The translations under genes were made by a program, and so were the position numbers. A stretch of 16,905 nucleotides of DNA from NCBI GenBank assembly GCA_023426435.1, contig JAFAAS010000179.1, positions 1 through 16,905 on the forward strand, given 5' to 3'. Shown here piece after piece: positions 8,334 to 15,521 of this stretch (its first letter is position 1; each line of letters opens with the position of its first letter). This DNA comes from Verrucomicrobiota bacterium. Lineage in GTDB: Bacteria > Verrucomicrobiota > Verrucomicrobiia > Opitutales > Opitutaceae. The notes under the pieces are model-generated. The model searched no databases, was not told where the DNA came from, and saw nothing but the letters and a program-made list of their open reading frames with translations.

Positions 8334-9020
8334 TTACGCTTCCGCCCTGAACCGATAACCGACGCCGCGAATCGTCTCCAAATAGTCCGCCACCGGGCCG
8401 ACTTTTTCGCGGAGGCGCCGCATGTGCGTGTCGACCGTGCGCGTATCGATCGCCGTCTCGTAGCCCCACACGTCCTGCAGCAGCCGTTCGCGCGTTTGCA
8501 CGCGGCCGCGACGCTTCGCCAACAGCGTCAACAAATTGAACTCCGTCGCCGTCAACGCCACCGGCTTGTTGTCCACCAGCGCCTCGTGGCGGGGCACGTC
8601 GATCTCGAGCGGCCCGATCCGAAAGCGCTCGCCCGTCTCGTCGGGCGCTTGACCGCGCTTCAACAGCTTGCGTATCCGCAAAACCAATTCACGCGGGCTG
8701 TAAGGCTTCGTCACGTAATCGTCCGCCCCCAGCTCCAGACCCAGCACCCGGTCCATCTCCGCGGCCTTCGCCGTCAGCATGATGATCGGAATCGAAACCG
8801 TCGCCGGATCGCGCCGCAGGATTTTGCAAACTTCGAGGCCGTCGATCTCGGGCAACATCAGATCGAGCACGATTAGATCCGGTTTCTCCGCGCGCACCGC
8901 CGCCAGCGCTTTCGTCCCGTCCGCGGCGAAAATCGGCGTAAAGCCCGCCTCGCGCAGCTTGAAGCCCATCAGCTCCAGCGCGTCCGGCTCGTCATCAACG
9001 ACCAGTATCTTCGGTTTCAT
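8334..9020 (-). CDS. phoB: Phosphate-regulon response regulator PhoB (OmpR/PhoB family)
   Basis: A protein of 228 residues with a receiver domain (1-120) and a winged-helix DNA-binding domain (about 130-228). Acid pocket residues D9 and D10, phospho-acceptor D53 (VLDLMLPEIDG) and the conserved Lys in DDYVTKPYSP are present. The C-terminal domain shows the OmpR-family pattern LTATEFNLLTLLAKRRGRV, then the recognition helix RTVDTHMRRLREKVG, and ends with TIRGVGYRF. Phosphorylated PhoB binds Pho boxes made of 11-bp-spaced direct repeats; a candidate lies upstream of the porin gene of the same operon, which would give positive autoregulation. The start codon lies inside phoU (26-base overlap), suggesting translational coupling. 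Confidence 0.93.
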   Translation of the reverse strand: MKPKILVVDDEPDALELMGFKLREAGFTPIFAADGTKALAAVRAEKPDLIVLDLMLPEIDGLEVCKILRRDPATVSIPIIMLTAKAAEMDRVLGLELGADDYVTKPYSPRELVLRIRKLLKRGQAPDETGERFRIGPLEIDVPRHEALVDNKPVALTATEFNLLTLLAKRRGRVQTRERLLQDVWGYETAIDTRTVDTHMRRLREKVGPVADYLETIRGVGYRFRAEA

Positions 9021-9675
9021 TTTGCTTCAGGCCGATGTGACGAATGTCGCGAAACTCGTAGAGATACACGACTTCTTCAGCAATGTTGGTCGCATGGTCC
9101 GCGATGCGCTCGAGGCGTTTCGACACCGCCATCAGCGCGAGGCAGCGCGAGATGTTCGATGGCTGCTCGATCATGTAGCTGGAAAGTTCGCGATAGAGCT
9201 GACGATTCAAATCGTCCACTTCCTGGTCCCGCGGCACCACCGCGCGCGCCTTGTCGGGTTGCCGGTCGATGAACGCCGTTAACGCATCGCGGAGCATCTC
9301 GAGCGACATCGCCGCCATTCGCGGCAAATCGACGTAGGGCTTCAACGGCGGTTCGCGCGAAAGATCGAGCGCCCGATTTGCAATCGACACCGCTTCGTCG
9401 CCCACGCGTTCGAGGTTCTGCGAGATCTTCATCGCCACCGTGATCAAGCGCAGCTCGGTCGCCAGCGGCGCCTTCGCCAGCAGATGAATCGCGACGTCGT
9501 CCACCTCGATCTCGAACTGATCGAGGATGTTGTCGTCATCGATCACTTGCTGCGCCAGCGCATCGTCCCGCTCGACCAGCGCGCGGATCGAGCGCGCCAC
9601 CGCCGACTCGGCGTGACTGGCCATGGCCAGCAGCGCTTCCTTCAATTTGCTCATTTCTTCCGTGAAGTGCGTCAT
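8995..9675 (-). CDS. phoU: PhoU, negative regulator of Pst/PhoR signalling
   Basis: From the ATG at 9675 the protein has 226 residues, beginning MTHFTEEMSKLKEALL, the normal PhoU opening. The frame is open to 9711, but that start would overlap pstB and adds non-conserved residues; with 9675 the gap to pstB is 13 bases. The protein is a pair of three-helix bundles, each with the metal-binding E-x3-D motif: LERVGDEAVSIANR (E89, D93) and LERIADHATNIAEE (E189, D193). PhoU links the transporter (through PstB) to PhoR and keeps the Pho regulon off when phosphate is plentiful. The 3' end overlaps phoB by 26 bases, so regulator and response regulator are likely made together. The C-terminal tail after YEFRDIRHIG is short and polar. 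Confidence 0.93.
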   Translation of the reverse strand: MTHFTEEMSKLKEALLAMASHAESAVARSIRALVERDDALAQQVIDDDNILDQFEIEVDDVAIHLLAKAPLATELRLITVAMKISQNLERVGDEAVSIANRALDLSREPPLKPYVDLPRMAAMSLEMLRDALTAFIDRQPDKARAVVPRDQEVDDLNRQLYRELSSYMIEQPSNISRCLALMAVSKRLERIADHATNIAEEVVYLYEFRDIRHIGLKQNETEDTGR

Positions 9676-9688
9676 GGTGCGTGGCGTC

Positions 9689-10555
9689 TCACCCGAATCG
9701 TCCGGACACATAGGCCTCGGTTTGCGGATTGGCAGGATTCATGAAGAGCGTGCTCGTTTCGCCAAACTCGACGAGCTTCCCCAAATAGAAGAAGGCCGTC
9801 TGGTCCGAACAACGCGCGGCCTGCTGCATGTTGTGCGTCACGATCACGATCGTGTAGTCATGCCGCAGGTCTTGGATCAGTTCCTCGATCTTCGCCGTCG
9901 CCAGCGGATCGAGCGCCGAACAGGGCTCGTCCATCAGGATGATCTCCGGCTCCACCGCGATCGCGCGCGCAATGCACAAGCGCTGCTGCTGCCCGCCCGA
10001 AAGGCCAAGCCCGCTCAGATGCAGCCGGTCCTTCACCTCATCCCACAGCGCCGCGCCGCGCAGCGACTTCTCCACGACTTCGTCGAGCCGGCGCTTGTTG
10101 GTGATTCCCTGGAGCCGCAGCCCGTAAGCGATGTTCTCGTAAATGCTCTTCGGAAACGGATTCGATTTCTGAAACACCATGCCCACCCGCTTGCGCAGCT
10201 CGATCGCATCGACGCTGCGATCGTTGATGTCCACCCCGCGAATCCGAATCGTCCCACCCGTCACACGCGCGCCGTCGATCAGATCGTTCATGCGATTGAA
10301 ACAGCGCAACAGCGTCGATTTTCCACAGCCGGACGGCCCAATGAACGCGGTGACTTTCTTCTCCTGAATTTTCAGCGAGATCCCGTGGAGCGCCTTTTGC
10401 GCGCCGTAGCAAAACTCGAGGTTCTCGACGTCGATGATCGGCTTGTGCGCCACCGGGGCAGTCTTGGGGGTGGCGGCCCCGGTTTTCTGAGCGGTCACGG
10501 GCGAAGCAGGTTGTGGAATCGATGCGGGTTCCATGAGGGTCATGGCATTCACCAT
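9689..10555 (-). CDS. pstB: Phosphate ABC transporter ATP-binding protein PstB
   Basis: A protein of 288 residues with a complete ABC ATPase: A-loop FCYG (48-51), Walker A GPSGCGKST (73-81), Q-loop FQKSNPFPKS (128-137, a PstB-specific sequence), signature LSGGQQQR (185-192), Walker B IILMDEPCSALDP (205-217) and switch His241 (VTHNM). It powers PstSCA import of phosphate and contacts PhoU in signalling. The first 38 or so residues, before the conserved start of the domain (IIDVENL), are Ala/Pro/Thr-rich and not part of the usual enzyme. Starting at the ATG at 10555 overlaps pstA by 7 bases; later ATGs at 10543 and 10534 are possible and would shorten but not remove this tail. No Shine-Dalgarno discriminates between them. 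Confidence 0.95.
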   Translation of the reverse strand: MVNAMTLMEPASIPQPASPVTAQKTGAATPKTAPVAHKPIIDVENLEFCYGAQKALHGISLKIQEKKVTAFIGPSGCGKSTLLRCFNRMNDLIDGARVTGGTIRIRGVDINDRSVDAIELRKRVGMVFQKSNPFPKSIYENIAYGLRLQGITNKRRLDEVVEKSLRGAALWDEVKDRLHLSGLGLSGGQQQRLCIARAIAVEPEIILMDEPCSALDPLATAKIEELIQDLRHDYTIVIVTHNMQQAARCSDQTAFFYLGKLVEFGETSTLFMNPANPQTEAYVSGRFG

Positions 10556-11595
10556 TTGTAGCGATTACGAAGTCGGTTGCGAAGGGCGATCGACGCGGCC
10601 GCGATGATCGCCACGAGCGCGAGGAACACAAACGCCGTGCCGTATTGCACGCGCTCGGTGTAGTCGTTCTGCGGGATCTTCGAGCTCACCACGTAGATGT
10701 GATACGGCAGCGCCATCACGCCTTGGAAAAAGAAGTCGCTGAACCGCTCCACCTCCCACGGCAGCTTGTCGCGCACGACGTAAGCGGCCGTGAACATGAT
10801 CGGCGCCGTCTCGCCCGCCACACGCGCGATCCCGAGAATCGAGGAGGTCAAAATCCCCGGCAACGCATATGGGAGCACGTTCTTCCGGATCGTCTGCCAC
10901 TTGGTCGCGCCGAGCGCGAGCGAGCCTTCGCGAAATCCTTTCGGCACCGCTTTCAACGCCTCCTCGCTCGCCGTGATCACCACCGGCAAAACCATGAACG
11001 CCAGCGTGAACCAGCCCGCCAGCAGCGAGACATTCCACCCAAGAAAAATCACGAACAACCCGAATCCAAAAAGGCCGAAGACGATCGAGGGAACGCCCGC
11101 CAGATTCACGATCGCCAGTCGCACGCCCCGAATCACCCGATTGTCGCTCGCATATTCGTTGAGATAAATCGCCGCGCTCACGCCGAAAAACAACGCGATC
11201 GTCATCGATCCCACCACCAGCAAGAGCGTGCCGACGATGCACGGAAAAATCCCGCCCGACGAATAAACATAGCTCTCGGCGCGAACGTTCAGCCCCGGGT
11301 TCGATTCGCGAAACGCGCGAAACTCGCGATCGCCCATCTCCTGCCGCACGCCGTCATGCTCGAACACATACAGGGTCTCCGGCGCCTGCGTCAGGAAGGG
11401 CACATTCACGAACGGAAACTCGCTCTGAAACACCGTGCCGGCGCCTTTCACGACAATGTTCAGCAACACCGCCGCGCCACAAAAAAGGATCACATACGTC
11501 GCGATCCGAAACAGCCAGCGCGCCGCCGCTTCCCAGGTCCGAACCCGGCTGGGCCGGTAAGCGTAAGGATTGGAGGTCAAAGATTCGGCATTCAT
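10549..11595 (-). CDS. pstA: Phosphate ABC transporter permease PstA with enlarged first periplasmic loop
   Basis: A protein of 348 residues, about 50 longer than E. coli PstA (296). A polar N-terminal tail is followed by helix 1 (about 28-50), a periplasmic loop of about 60 residues (52-114, with a Glu/Arg-rich middle and YSSGGIFPCIVGT at its end), and then the usual five-helix permease core. The EAA coupling loop that contacts PstB is clear: EEALKAVPKGFREGSLALGA (211-230). GIARVAGETAPIMF (255-268) matches the conserved core helix of PstA. The start ATG lies within the pstC stop (ATGA overlap). It pairs with PstC to form the channel; the enlarged loop probably extends the face that docks PstS, together with the bigger insertion in PstC. 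Confidence 0.93.
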   Translation of the reverse strand: MNAESLTSNPYAYRPSRVRTWEAAARWLFRIATYVILFCGAAVLLNIVVKGAGTVFQSEFPFVNVPFLTQAPETLYVFEHDGVRQEMGDREFRAFRESNPGLNVRAESYVYSSGGIFPCIVGTLLLVVGSMTIALFFGVSAAIYLNEYASDNRVIRGVRLAIVNLAGVPSIVFGLFGFGLFVIFLGWNVSLLAGWFTLAFMVLPVVITASEEALKAVPKGFREGSLALGATKWQTIRKNVLPYALPGILTSSILGIARVAGETAPIMFTAAYVVRDKLPWEVERFSDFFFQGVMALPYHIYVVSSKIPQNDYTERVQYGTAFVFLALVAIIAAASIALRNRLRNRYKW

Positions 11596-13205
11596 CCGAT
11601 GGAAACGCGATACTTCCGCACGATCTTCTGCGCGGCGTAATTGATTCCGAGCGACAGGAAAAACAGCACCATCCCCACCACAAACAACGCGCGGTAATGG
11701 ATGCTTCCGCGCACGACTTCACCCATCTCCTGCGCGATGATGCCCGTCATCGTGTGCACCGGTTGCGTGATCACCGCGAGTCCTTCCGAGAAATCCGGAA
11801 TCGCGATCCGATTGCCCGCACACAACAGCACCACCATCGTTTCGCCGATCACCCGCCCAAATCCGAGCAGCACCGCGGACACCATGCCCGAGAGCGCCGC
11901 TGGCACGATGATGCGGATGATCGTCTGCAAACGCGACGCGCCCAACGCGAACGACGCTTCCCGGAACGAACGGGGCACGTTGTTCAACGCATCCTCCGCC
12001 AGCGTGAAGATCGTCGGCACCGCGATCAGTCCGAGCAGACAACCCGCGGTGAGCGCGTTGAGCCGCTCCGCAAAGGGAAAACCCGGCACCCACGACAGCC
12101 ACGACACATGCGAAAGCGCCCGCAGGTGTTCACCGAGGAAAATGATTCCGAAAAATCCCAGCACGACCGAGGGATACGCCGAAATGAATTCGATGCAGGG
12201 CTTGATGATCTTCTGCTCCCGCGACGAAGCCAGCTGGTTCACATACACCGCCGCCGCGATCCCCAGCGGAACCGCGAGCGTGAGCGCGATGCCCGACACC
12301 AGCAGCGAGCCGACAAGCAACGGCACCATGCCATACCAGTCCTGCCAGAAGCTCGCAGTCAGCCATTGCCGGCCAAACAAAAACGACGTGAACGCCTTCC
12401 ACATCGGCACCGGCTCCGCCCAGTTCCACGCTTCCATGTCGTGCTCCACCTGCGGGAGCGTGCCGATGTAGCTGCGCACCAGCCGCTGGAATTGCTGCAT
12501 CCGCTCGTTCAACGCCGGCGTTGGCATCGCCGGCGCCTCATCGAGGATCGCCTGCAACTCCTGCCCAAACTCGCGATTGATGTCCTTGTAATAGGGCAGC
12601 GTGCCCGTCAGCGCCTGCAATTCCGTTTCGAAATCGATCGTGTCGATCTGCACGTTCGCCGCTTCCTCCGCCCTGCCCGCTGCCAGCAACTGCCGTTGCT
12701 GCTCCATCTGATCCTGCGAAACCGTGAACTTCGTCTTGATCGACGATGCCGCGTCGCCGAGGTCCGCCACAAATCCGCGAATCGGTTCCGCCGCATCGCT
12801 GAACCGCCCGGAAAACTCGTCGAACTCCGCCAGTCGCTCGTTCGCTTCCGCCACCGTCAGGCCTTCTGCCGTCATCGCGTGGTTCAACGCGCGTTGTCGC
12901 AGATCGAACAAATAACGCGTCAACGCCGTGTGCTCGGTTTCTGCCCGCCGCGCAAAATCCACGAACTCGAGACCCGCCTGCCGATAAATCTGCAGATTCT
13001 CCCGATTCTGCCCGAAGAATCCCGCGCCTTCTCGAAACAGGAAAACCGTGATGAGGGTGAGCACGATGACGGCCACCGACGCGTTCCCGCCGAAGAACAC
13101 GCGGATCACATCGTCGAGCGTCAGTCCTAGAAACCGCAGACGTTTGCGTTTCACGGCGAAGGAGCCGGGTGACTCGACTGTGGCGCTGGAACTCGGAGAG
13201 GGCAT
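11592..13205 (-). CDS. pstC: Phosphate ABC transporter permease PstC with a ~200-residue periplasmic insertion
   Basis: A protein of 537 residues, against about 320 for E. coli PstC. After a polar N-terminus and helix 1 (about 42-63) there is a hydrophilic segment at about 66-265, rich in Glu, Gln, Arg and Ala, and apparently helical with several heptad-like stretches. Then the standard PstC core resumes at FLFGRQW (275-281) and YGMVPLLVGSLLVSG. The EAA loop is at EDALNNVPRSFREASFALGA (404-423) and the core motif GFGRVIGETMVVLL follows (448-461). Topology places the insertion in the periplasm, where it could contact PstS or act as a four-helix-bundle-like sensor; that role is inferred. Long PstC proteins with a family-specific N-terminal region (DUF3708-type) are known in other bacteria; I cannot tell if this is the same. 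A terminator-like hairpin lies in the 84-base gap after pstS. Confidence 0.92.
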   Translation of the reverse strand: MPSPSSSATVESPGSFAVKRKRLRFLGLTLDDVIRVFFGGNASVAVIVLTLITVFLFREGAGFFGQNRENLQIYRQAGLEFVDFARRAETEHTALTRYLFDLRQRALNHAMTAEGLTVAEANERLAEFDEFSGRFSDAAEPIRGFVADLGDAASSIKTKFTVSQDQMEQQRQLLAAGRAEEAANVQIDTIDFETELQALTGTLPYYKDINREFGQELQAILDEAPAMPTPALNERMQQFQRLVRSYIGTLPQVEHDMEAWNWAEPVPMWKAFTSFLFGRQWLTASFWQDWYGMVPLLVGSLLVSGIALTLAVPLGIAAAVYVNQLASSREQKIIKPCIEFISAYPSVVLGFFGIIFLGEHLRALSHVSWLSWVPGFPFAERLNALTAGCLLGLIAVPTIFTLAEDALNNVPRSFREASFALGASRLQTIIRIIVPAALSGMVSAVLLGFGRVIGETMVVLLCAGNRIAIPDFSEGLAVITQPVHTMTGIIAQEMGEVVRGSIHYRALFVVGMVLFFLSLGINYAAQKIVRKYRVSIG

Positions 13206-13229
13206 GCAGGAAAACCGTCGATCGGATCG

Positions 13230-13276
13230 AAAAAAGGCGTCTCCGCCGCAGCTTGGCGAGAAGCTAAACGGCGGAG
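13230..13276 (-). terminator. Intra-operon hairpin plus T-run between pstS and pstC (attenuator)
   Basis: On the minus strand, CTCCGCCG (13276-13269) pairs perfectly with CGGCGGAG (13248-13241), with a second inner stem AGCTT/AAGCT inside the loop. Five bases later comes TTTTTT (13235-13230). It begins 14 bases after the pstS stop. The form is that of a leaky intrinsic terminator, which in ABC-importer operons commonly lets the binding protein be made in excess over the permease. It could also protect the pstS mRNA 3' end. Confidence 0.75.
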
Positions 13277-13289
13277 TCGCGTGGCAAGT

Positions 13290-14096
13290 TTATCGAACCG
13301 GCACGAAGCCGACTTGTTGGACAATACGCTGACCTTCGTCGCTCAACGTGAACTCGACGAACTTCGCCGCTTCGCCGCTCGGCTCGCCGTTCGTGTAATA
13401 GAACGTCGCACGCGCATACGGATACTTTTTCGCAAGCACCGCCTCCTTGGTCGGCACCGCGTTGTCGATCGGCACCACTTTCACGCCGGGCGCGTCCATG
13501 TAAGCGAGACCGACGTAACCGATGCCGTTCGGATTTTTCGCGACTTCCGCGGCGATCTGCTCGTTGCCCGCCATCTTCTGCGAAGATCCCGCATAATCGC
13601 GGCGCTTCATCGCCAGGTCCTTGAAATCCGAATACGTGCCGGACGAGGTGTTGCGCGTGTAGATCGAGATCCGTCCCGGATTTCCCCCGACTGCCGACCA
13701 GTCGTTCACGTCGCCCGTGAAGATCTGCTCCACCTGGCGACGGGTGAGTTTCGTGATCGGATTGTTTTCGTTCACCACGACCGCGATGCCGTCGTAGCAA
13801 ACGATGATCGGCTTCATCGAAACACCCTTCGCTTGCGCGGCCGACATCTCGGTCGGCCTCGCCCGACGCGAGGACATCCCGATCTGGGCCGTGCCATCGG
13901 TGATGGCGGCGAGGCCCGTGGTCGACCCTTCCGCCGCGATCTCAAACGACACCGAGGGGTTCTTCGCTTTGTATTCTTCCGCAAGCTGGGGCACGAGTTT
14001 CGCGCCGAGCGTGTCGGAACCTTTGATAACGAGTTTCTGCGCTTGCAGAGAGGAGACGGCGAGGAGCGCCGCGCCCAGGAGAACAAATTTTTTCAT
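13290..14096 (-). CDS. pstS: Periplasmic phosphate-binding protein PstS
   Basis: From the ATG at 14096 the precursor has 268 residues: MKK, a hydrophobic core, and a probable signal peptidase I site after SLQA, so the mature protein begins QKLVIKGSDTLG. There is no lipobox Cys. An in-frame TTG at 14123 would add nine residues before the signal peptide and is unlikely. Phosphate-site segments of the PstS family are visible: GSDTLG, EGSTTGL, GMSSRRARP and TRNTSSGTYSDF. Late segments GIGYVGLAYMD and FVEFTLSDEGQRIV are also typical. It delivers periplasmic phosphate to PstCA. It lies 27 bases after the porin stop and before the hairpin that separates it from pstC, so it should be among the most abundant products of the operon. 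The family is PstS-like SBP_bac type, of short length. Confidence 0.94.
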   Translation of the reverse strand: MKKFVLLGAALLAVSSLQAQKLVIKGSDTLGAKLVPQLAEEYKAKNPSVSFEIAAEGSTTGLAAITDGTAQIGMSSRRARPTEMSAAQAKGVSMKPIIVCYDGIAVVVNENNPITKLTRRQVEQIFTGDVNDWSAVGGNPGRISIYTRNTSSGTYSDFKDLAMKRRDYAGSSQKMAGNEQIAAEVAKNPNGIGYVGLAYMDAPGVKVVPIDNAVPTKEAVLAKKYPYARATFYYTNGEPSGEAAKFVEFTLSDEGQRIVQQVGFVPVR

Positions 14097-14123
14097 ATCG
14101 ATTTGGGACGAGTGGTGGAACAA

Positions 14124-15380
14124 TCAGAAATTCAGCTGCAGTTGCGAACGGAAGCCCTGGACTTTGGCTTCGGCCGGACCTCCGGCGACGGTGTCTTCCG
14201 ATACGCCATAAACGTATCCAGCCTGAAACTTCAGGTCGTTGCCTTTGATATACCAGTTTCCGCCGAAGAACATTTCGGTAAGTTCGTTATGCGTGCCGCC
14301 GGAAGGCGCCGAGCGGACGCCGTCCGACACATTCACCCCGCGACCGTCGGAATCCAACACGCTGTAGCGAAAGACCGCCTCGATCTCTTCGGTCAACTTG
14401 AACGTCGGCTGGATCCAGAAACCCGCCGGGTTCGCGTCCTGCGTGGCAGAGACGCCACGCTCAACGTTCGCCCACAGGTATTCCGCCGCGAGCCCGAAAC
14501 GTCCGGCCGTGATATCCGTGTAGAGGGAATAAACCTGCAAATCTCCGCCGGTCCCGACGCCGAACGGAGCGGTGCCCGATTTGCCACCTTGATCGGGCAG
14601 CGAACCGACCCCAGCTCCGATCAAAAACGTGCCGTCTTCAAACGTGGTCTTGTATCCAGCATTGGCCCACAGCGCGACGCCGTTGTTGGTGCTGTTACCC
14701 ACACCCGCCGCGTTCGAGAAGTTCACCGCGCGCTCGGGATTGGTGATCGCCGCGCCATAGAAAAAATCCCCCGCGACGCCGTCCATGAACACACCGACGC
14801 GATAACTGCCCGCGCCGAGACGACGACCGTTGTTTTCCTCCACGAAGTAGCGCGTGACCCCGGAGCGCTCGATCGCCTTCAGGCTGCCGGAGGACGTCCG
14901 CTCTTCGTAACCGAGGTTCACTTTGCGAAGGCCAAAATCGAACGAGAGCGTCGGGCTCTGCTTCCACTGCACGAACGCCGCGTCGAAGAGACTGCCCGCG
15001 AAATCGTAAGTGATGTTGGCGTTCCAGTCCGGGCCAAGGTCCGCACGCGCCGTCAAATAGACGCGCCGCATGAAGAAATGATTGGTCGAAGCCGGATCGG
15101 CCGCGTTCTCGATGCCGGTGTCGAGACCGGCGAATTGCGCCTGCAGGCGTCCGCTCAAGCGGAGCCGCGTGGTGAGGTTGCTCCCGCCCGTGGCCGTGGC
15201 CGGCGGCTGGGCCGCCTCGCGCACGAGGTCCGCGCGAATGTCTTCTGCCTCCTGATCCGTGAGGATGCCTTTGCGAACCAGCGCATCCAGAAGCGCTCCG
15301 CTGTCTTGGGCGATCGCCGAGGTGGCGGCCACGGCGGCGCCGAGCATCAACGCGATCCATTTCGATTTGGTGTTAAGCAT
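14124..15380 (-). CDS. OprP/OprO-like phosphate-selective outer-membrane porin
   Basis: From the ATG at 15380 the precursor has 418 residues, beginning with a signal peptide (LNTKSKWIALMLGAAVAAT, probable cleavage in the SAIAQD region). The frame is open to 15494, but that extension is non-conserved and would cover the promoter. After the signal comes a short helical segment, ALLDALVRKGILTDQEAEDI, then a beta-barrel with alternating strands and the C-terminal phenylalanine (QLQLNF) used by the BAM machinery. Strand patterns such as FFMRRVYLTARADLGPDW and KVNLGYEERTSSGSLKAIER fit the phosphate-selective porin O/P family. It would let phosphate (or polyphosphate) cross the outer membrane when scarce. 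As first gene of the pst-pho operon its role is well supported; selectivity itself cannot be read from sequence. Confidence 0.88.
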   Translation of the reverse strand: MLNTKSKWIALMLGAAVAATSAIAQDSGALLDALVRKGILTDQEAEDIRADLVREAAQPPATATGGSNLTTRLRLSGRLQAQFAGLDTGIENAADPASTNHFFMRRVYLTARADLGPDWNANITYDFAGSLFDAAFVQWKQSPTLSFDFGLRKVNLGYEERTSSGSLKAIERSGVTRYFVEENNGRRLGAGSYRVGVFMDGVAGDFFYGAAITNPERAVNFSNAAGVGNSTNNGVALWANAGYKTTFEDGTFLIGAGVGSLPDQGGKSGTAPFGVGTGGDLQVYSLYTDITAGRFGLAAEYLWANVERGVSATQDANPAGFWIQPTFKLTEEIEAVFRYSVLDSDGRGVNVSDGVRSAPSGGTHNELTEMFFGGNWYIKGNDLKFQAGYVYGVSEDTVAGGPAEAKVQGFRSQLQLNF

Positions 15381-15433
15381 GTGTGAGTGCGTTCGTGTTG
15401 TCTTCGCTGAACACCCCCACTCTGCCCGACGAT

Positions 15434-15463
15434 TGTTACGATTGTGTGGCGGACCTGTGACGA
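15434..15463 (-). promoter_or_regulatory. Pho-box-like triplet of 11-bp-phased direct repeats
   Basis: Reading toward the porin gene: TCGTCACA (15463-15456), CCGCCACA (15452-15445) and TCGTAACA (15441-15434), each beginning exactly 11 bases after the last. PhoB-type regulators bind 7-bp repeats at 11-bp spacing, and the GTCAC core matches the CTGTCAC unit of the E. coli Pho box. It ends 53 bases upstream of the porin ATG. I could not place a convincing -10 box downstream. Confidence 0.55.
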
Positions 15464-15479
15464 GGCGGCAAAAGCCTCG
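15461..15479 (-). terminator. Small hairpin downstream of the CLC gene, candidate terminator
   Basis: CGAGGC (15479-15474) and GCCTCG (15466-15461) form a 6-bp stem with loop TTTTGCC on the minus strand, 42 bases beyond the CLC stop. No T-run follows, so termination is uncertain. It abuts the first Pho-box-like repeat, which fits a boundary between the CLC gene and the porin-pst operon. Confidence 0.3.
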
Positions 15480-15521
15480 CTCATTCGTTCTCACCCCCGC
15501 ACCGCCAAGCGCCCACGCCGC

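Noticed and set aside
11697..13130. A 477-codon plus-strand frame opposite pstC
   Set aside because: Arg/His/Gln-rich shadow of pstC without recognisable motifs.
13281..15386. A 701-codon open frame on the plus strand antisense to pstS and the porin
   Set aside because: It lies wholly opposite two clear genes, is very rich in Arg/His/Asp, and shows no domain motif; such frames are expected in GC-rich DNA with strong third-position bias.
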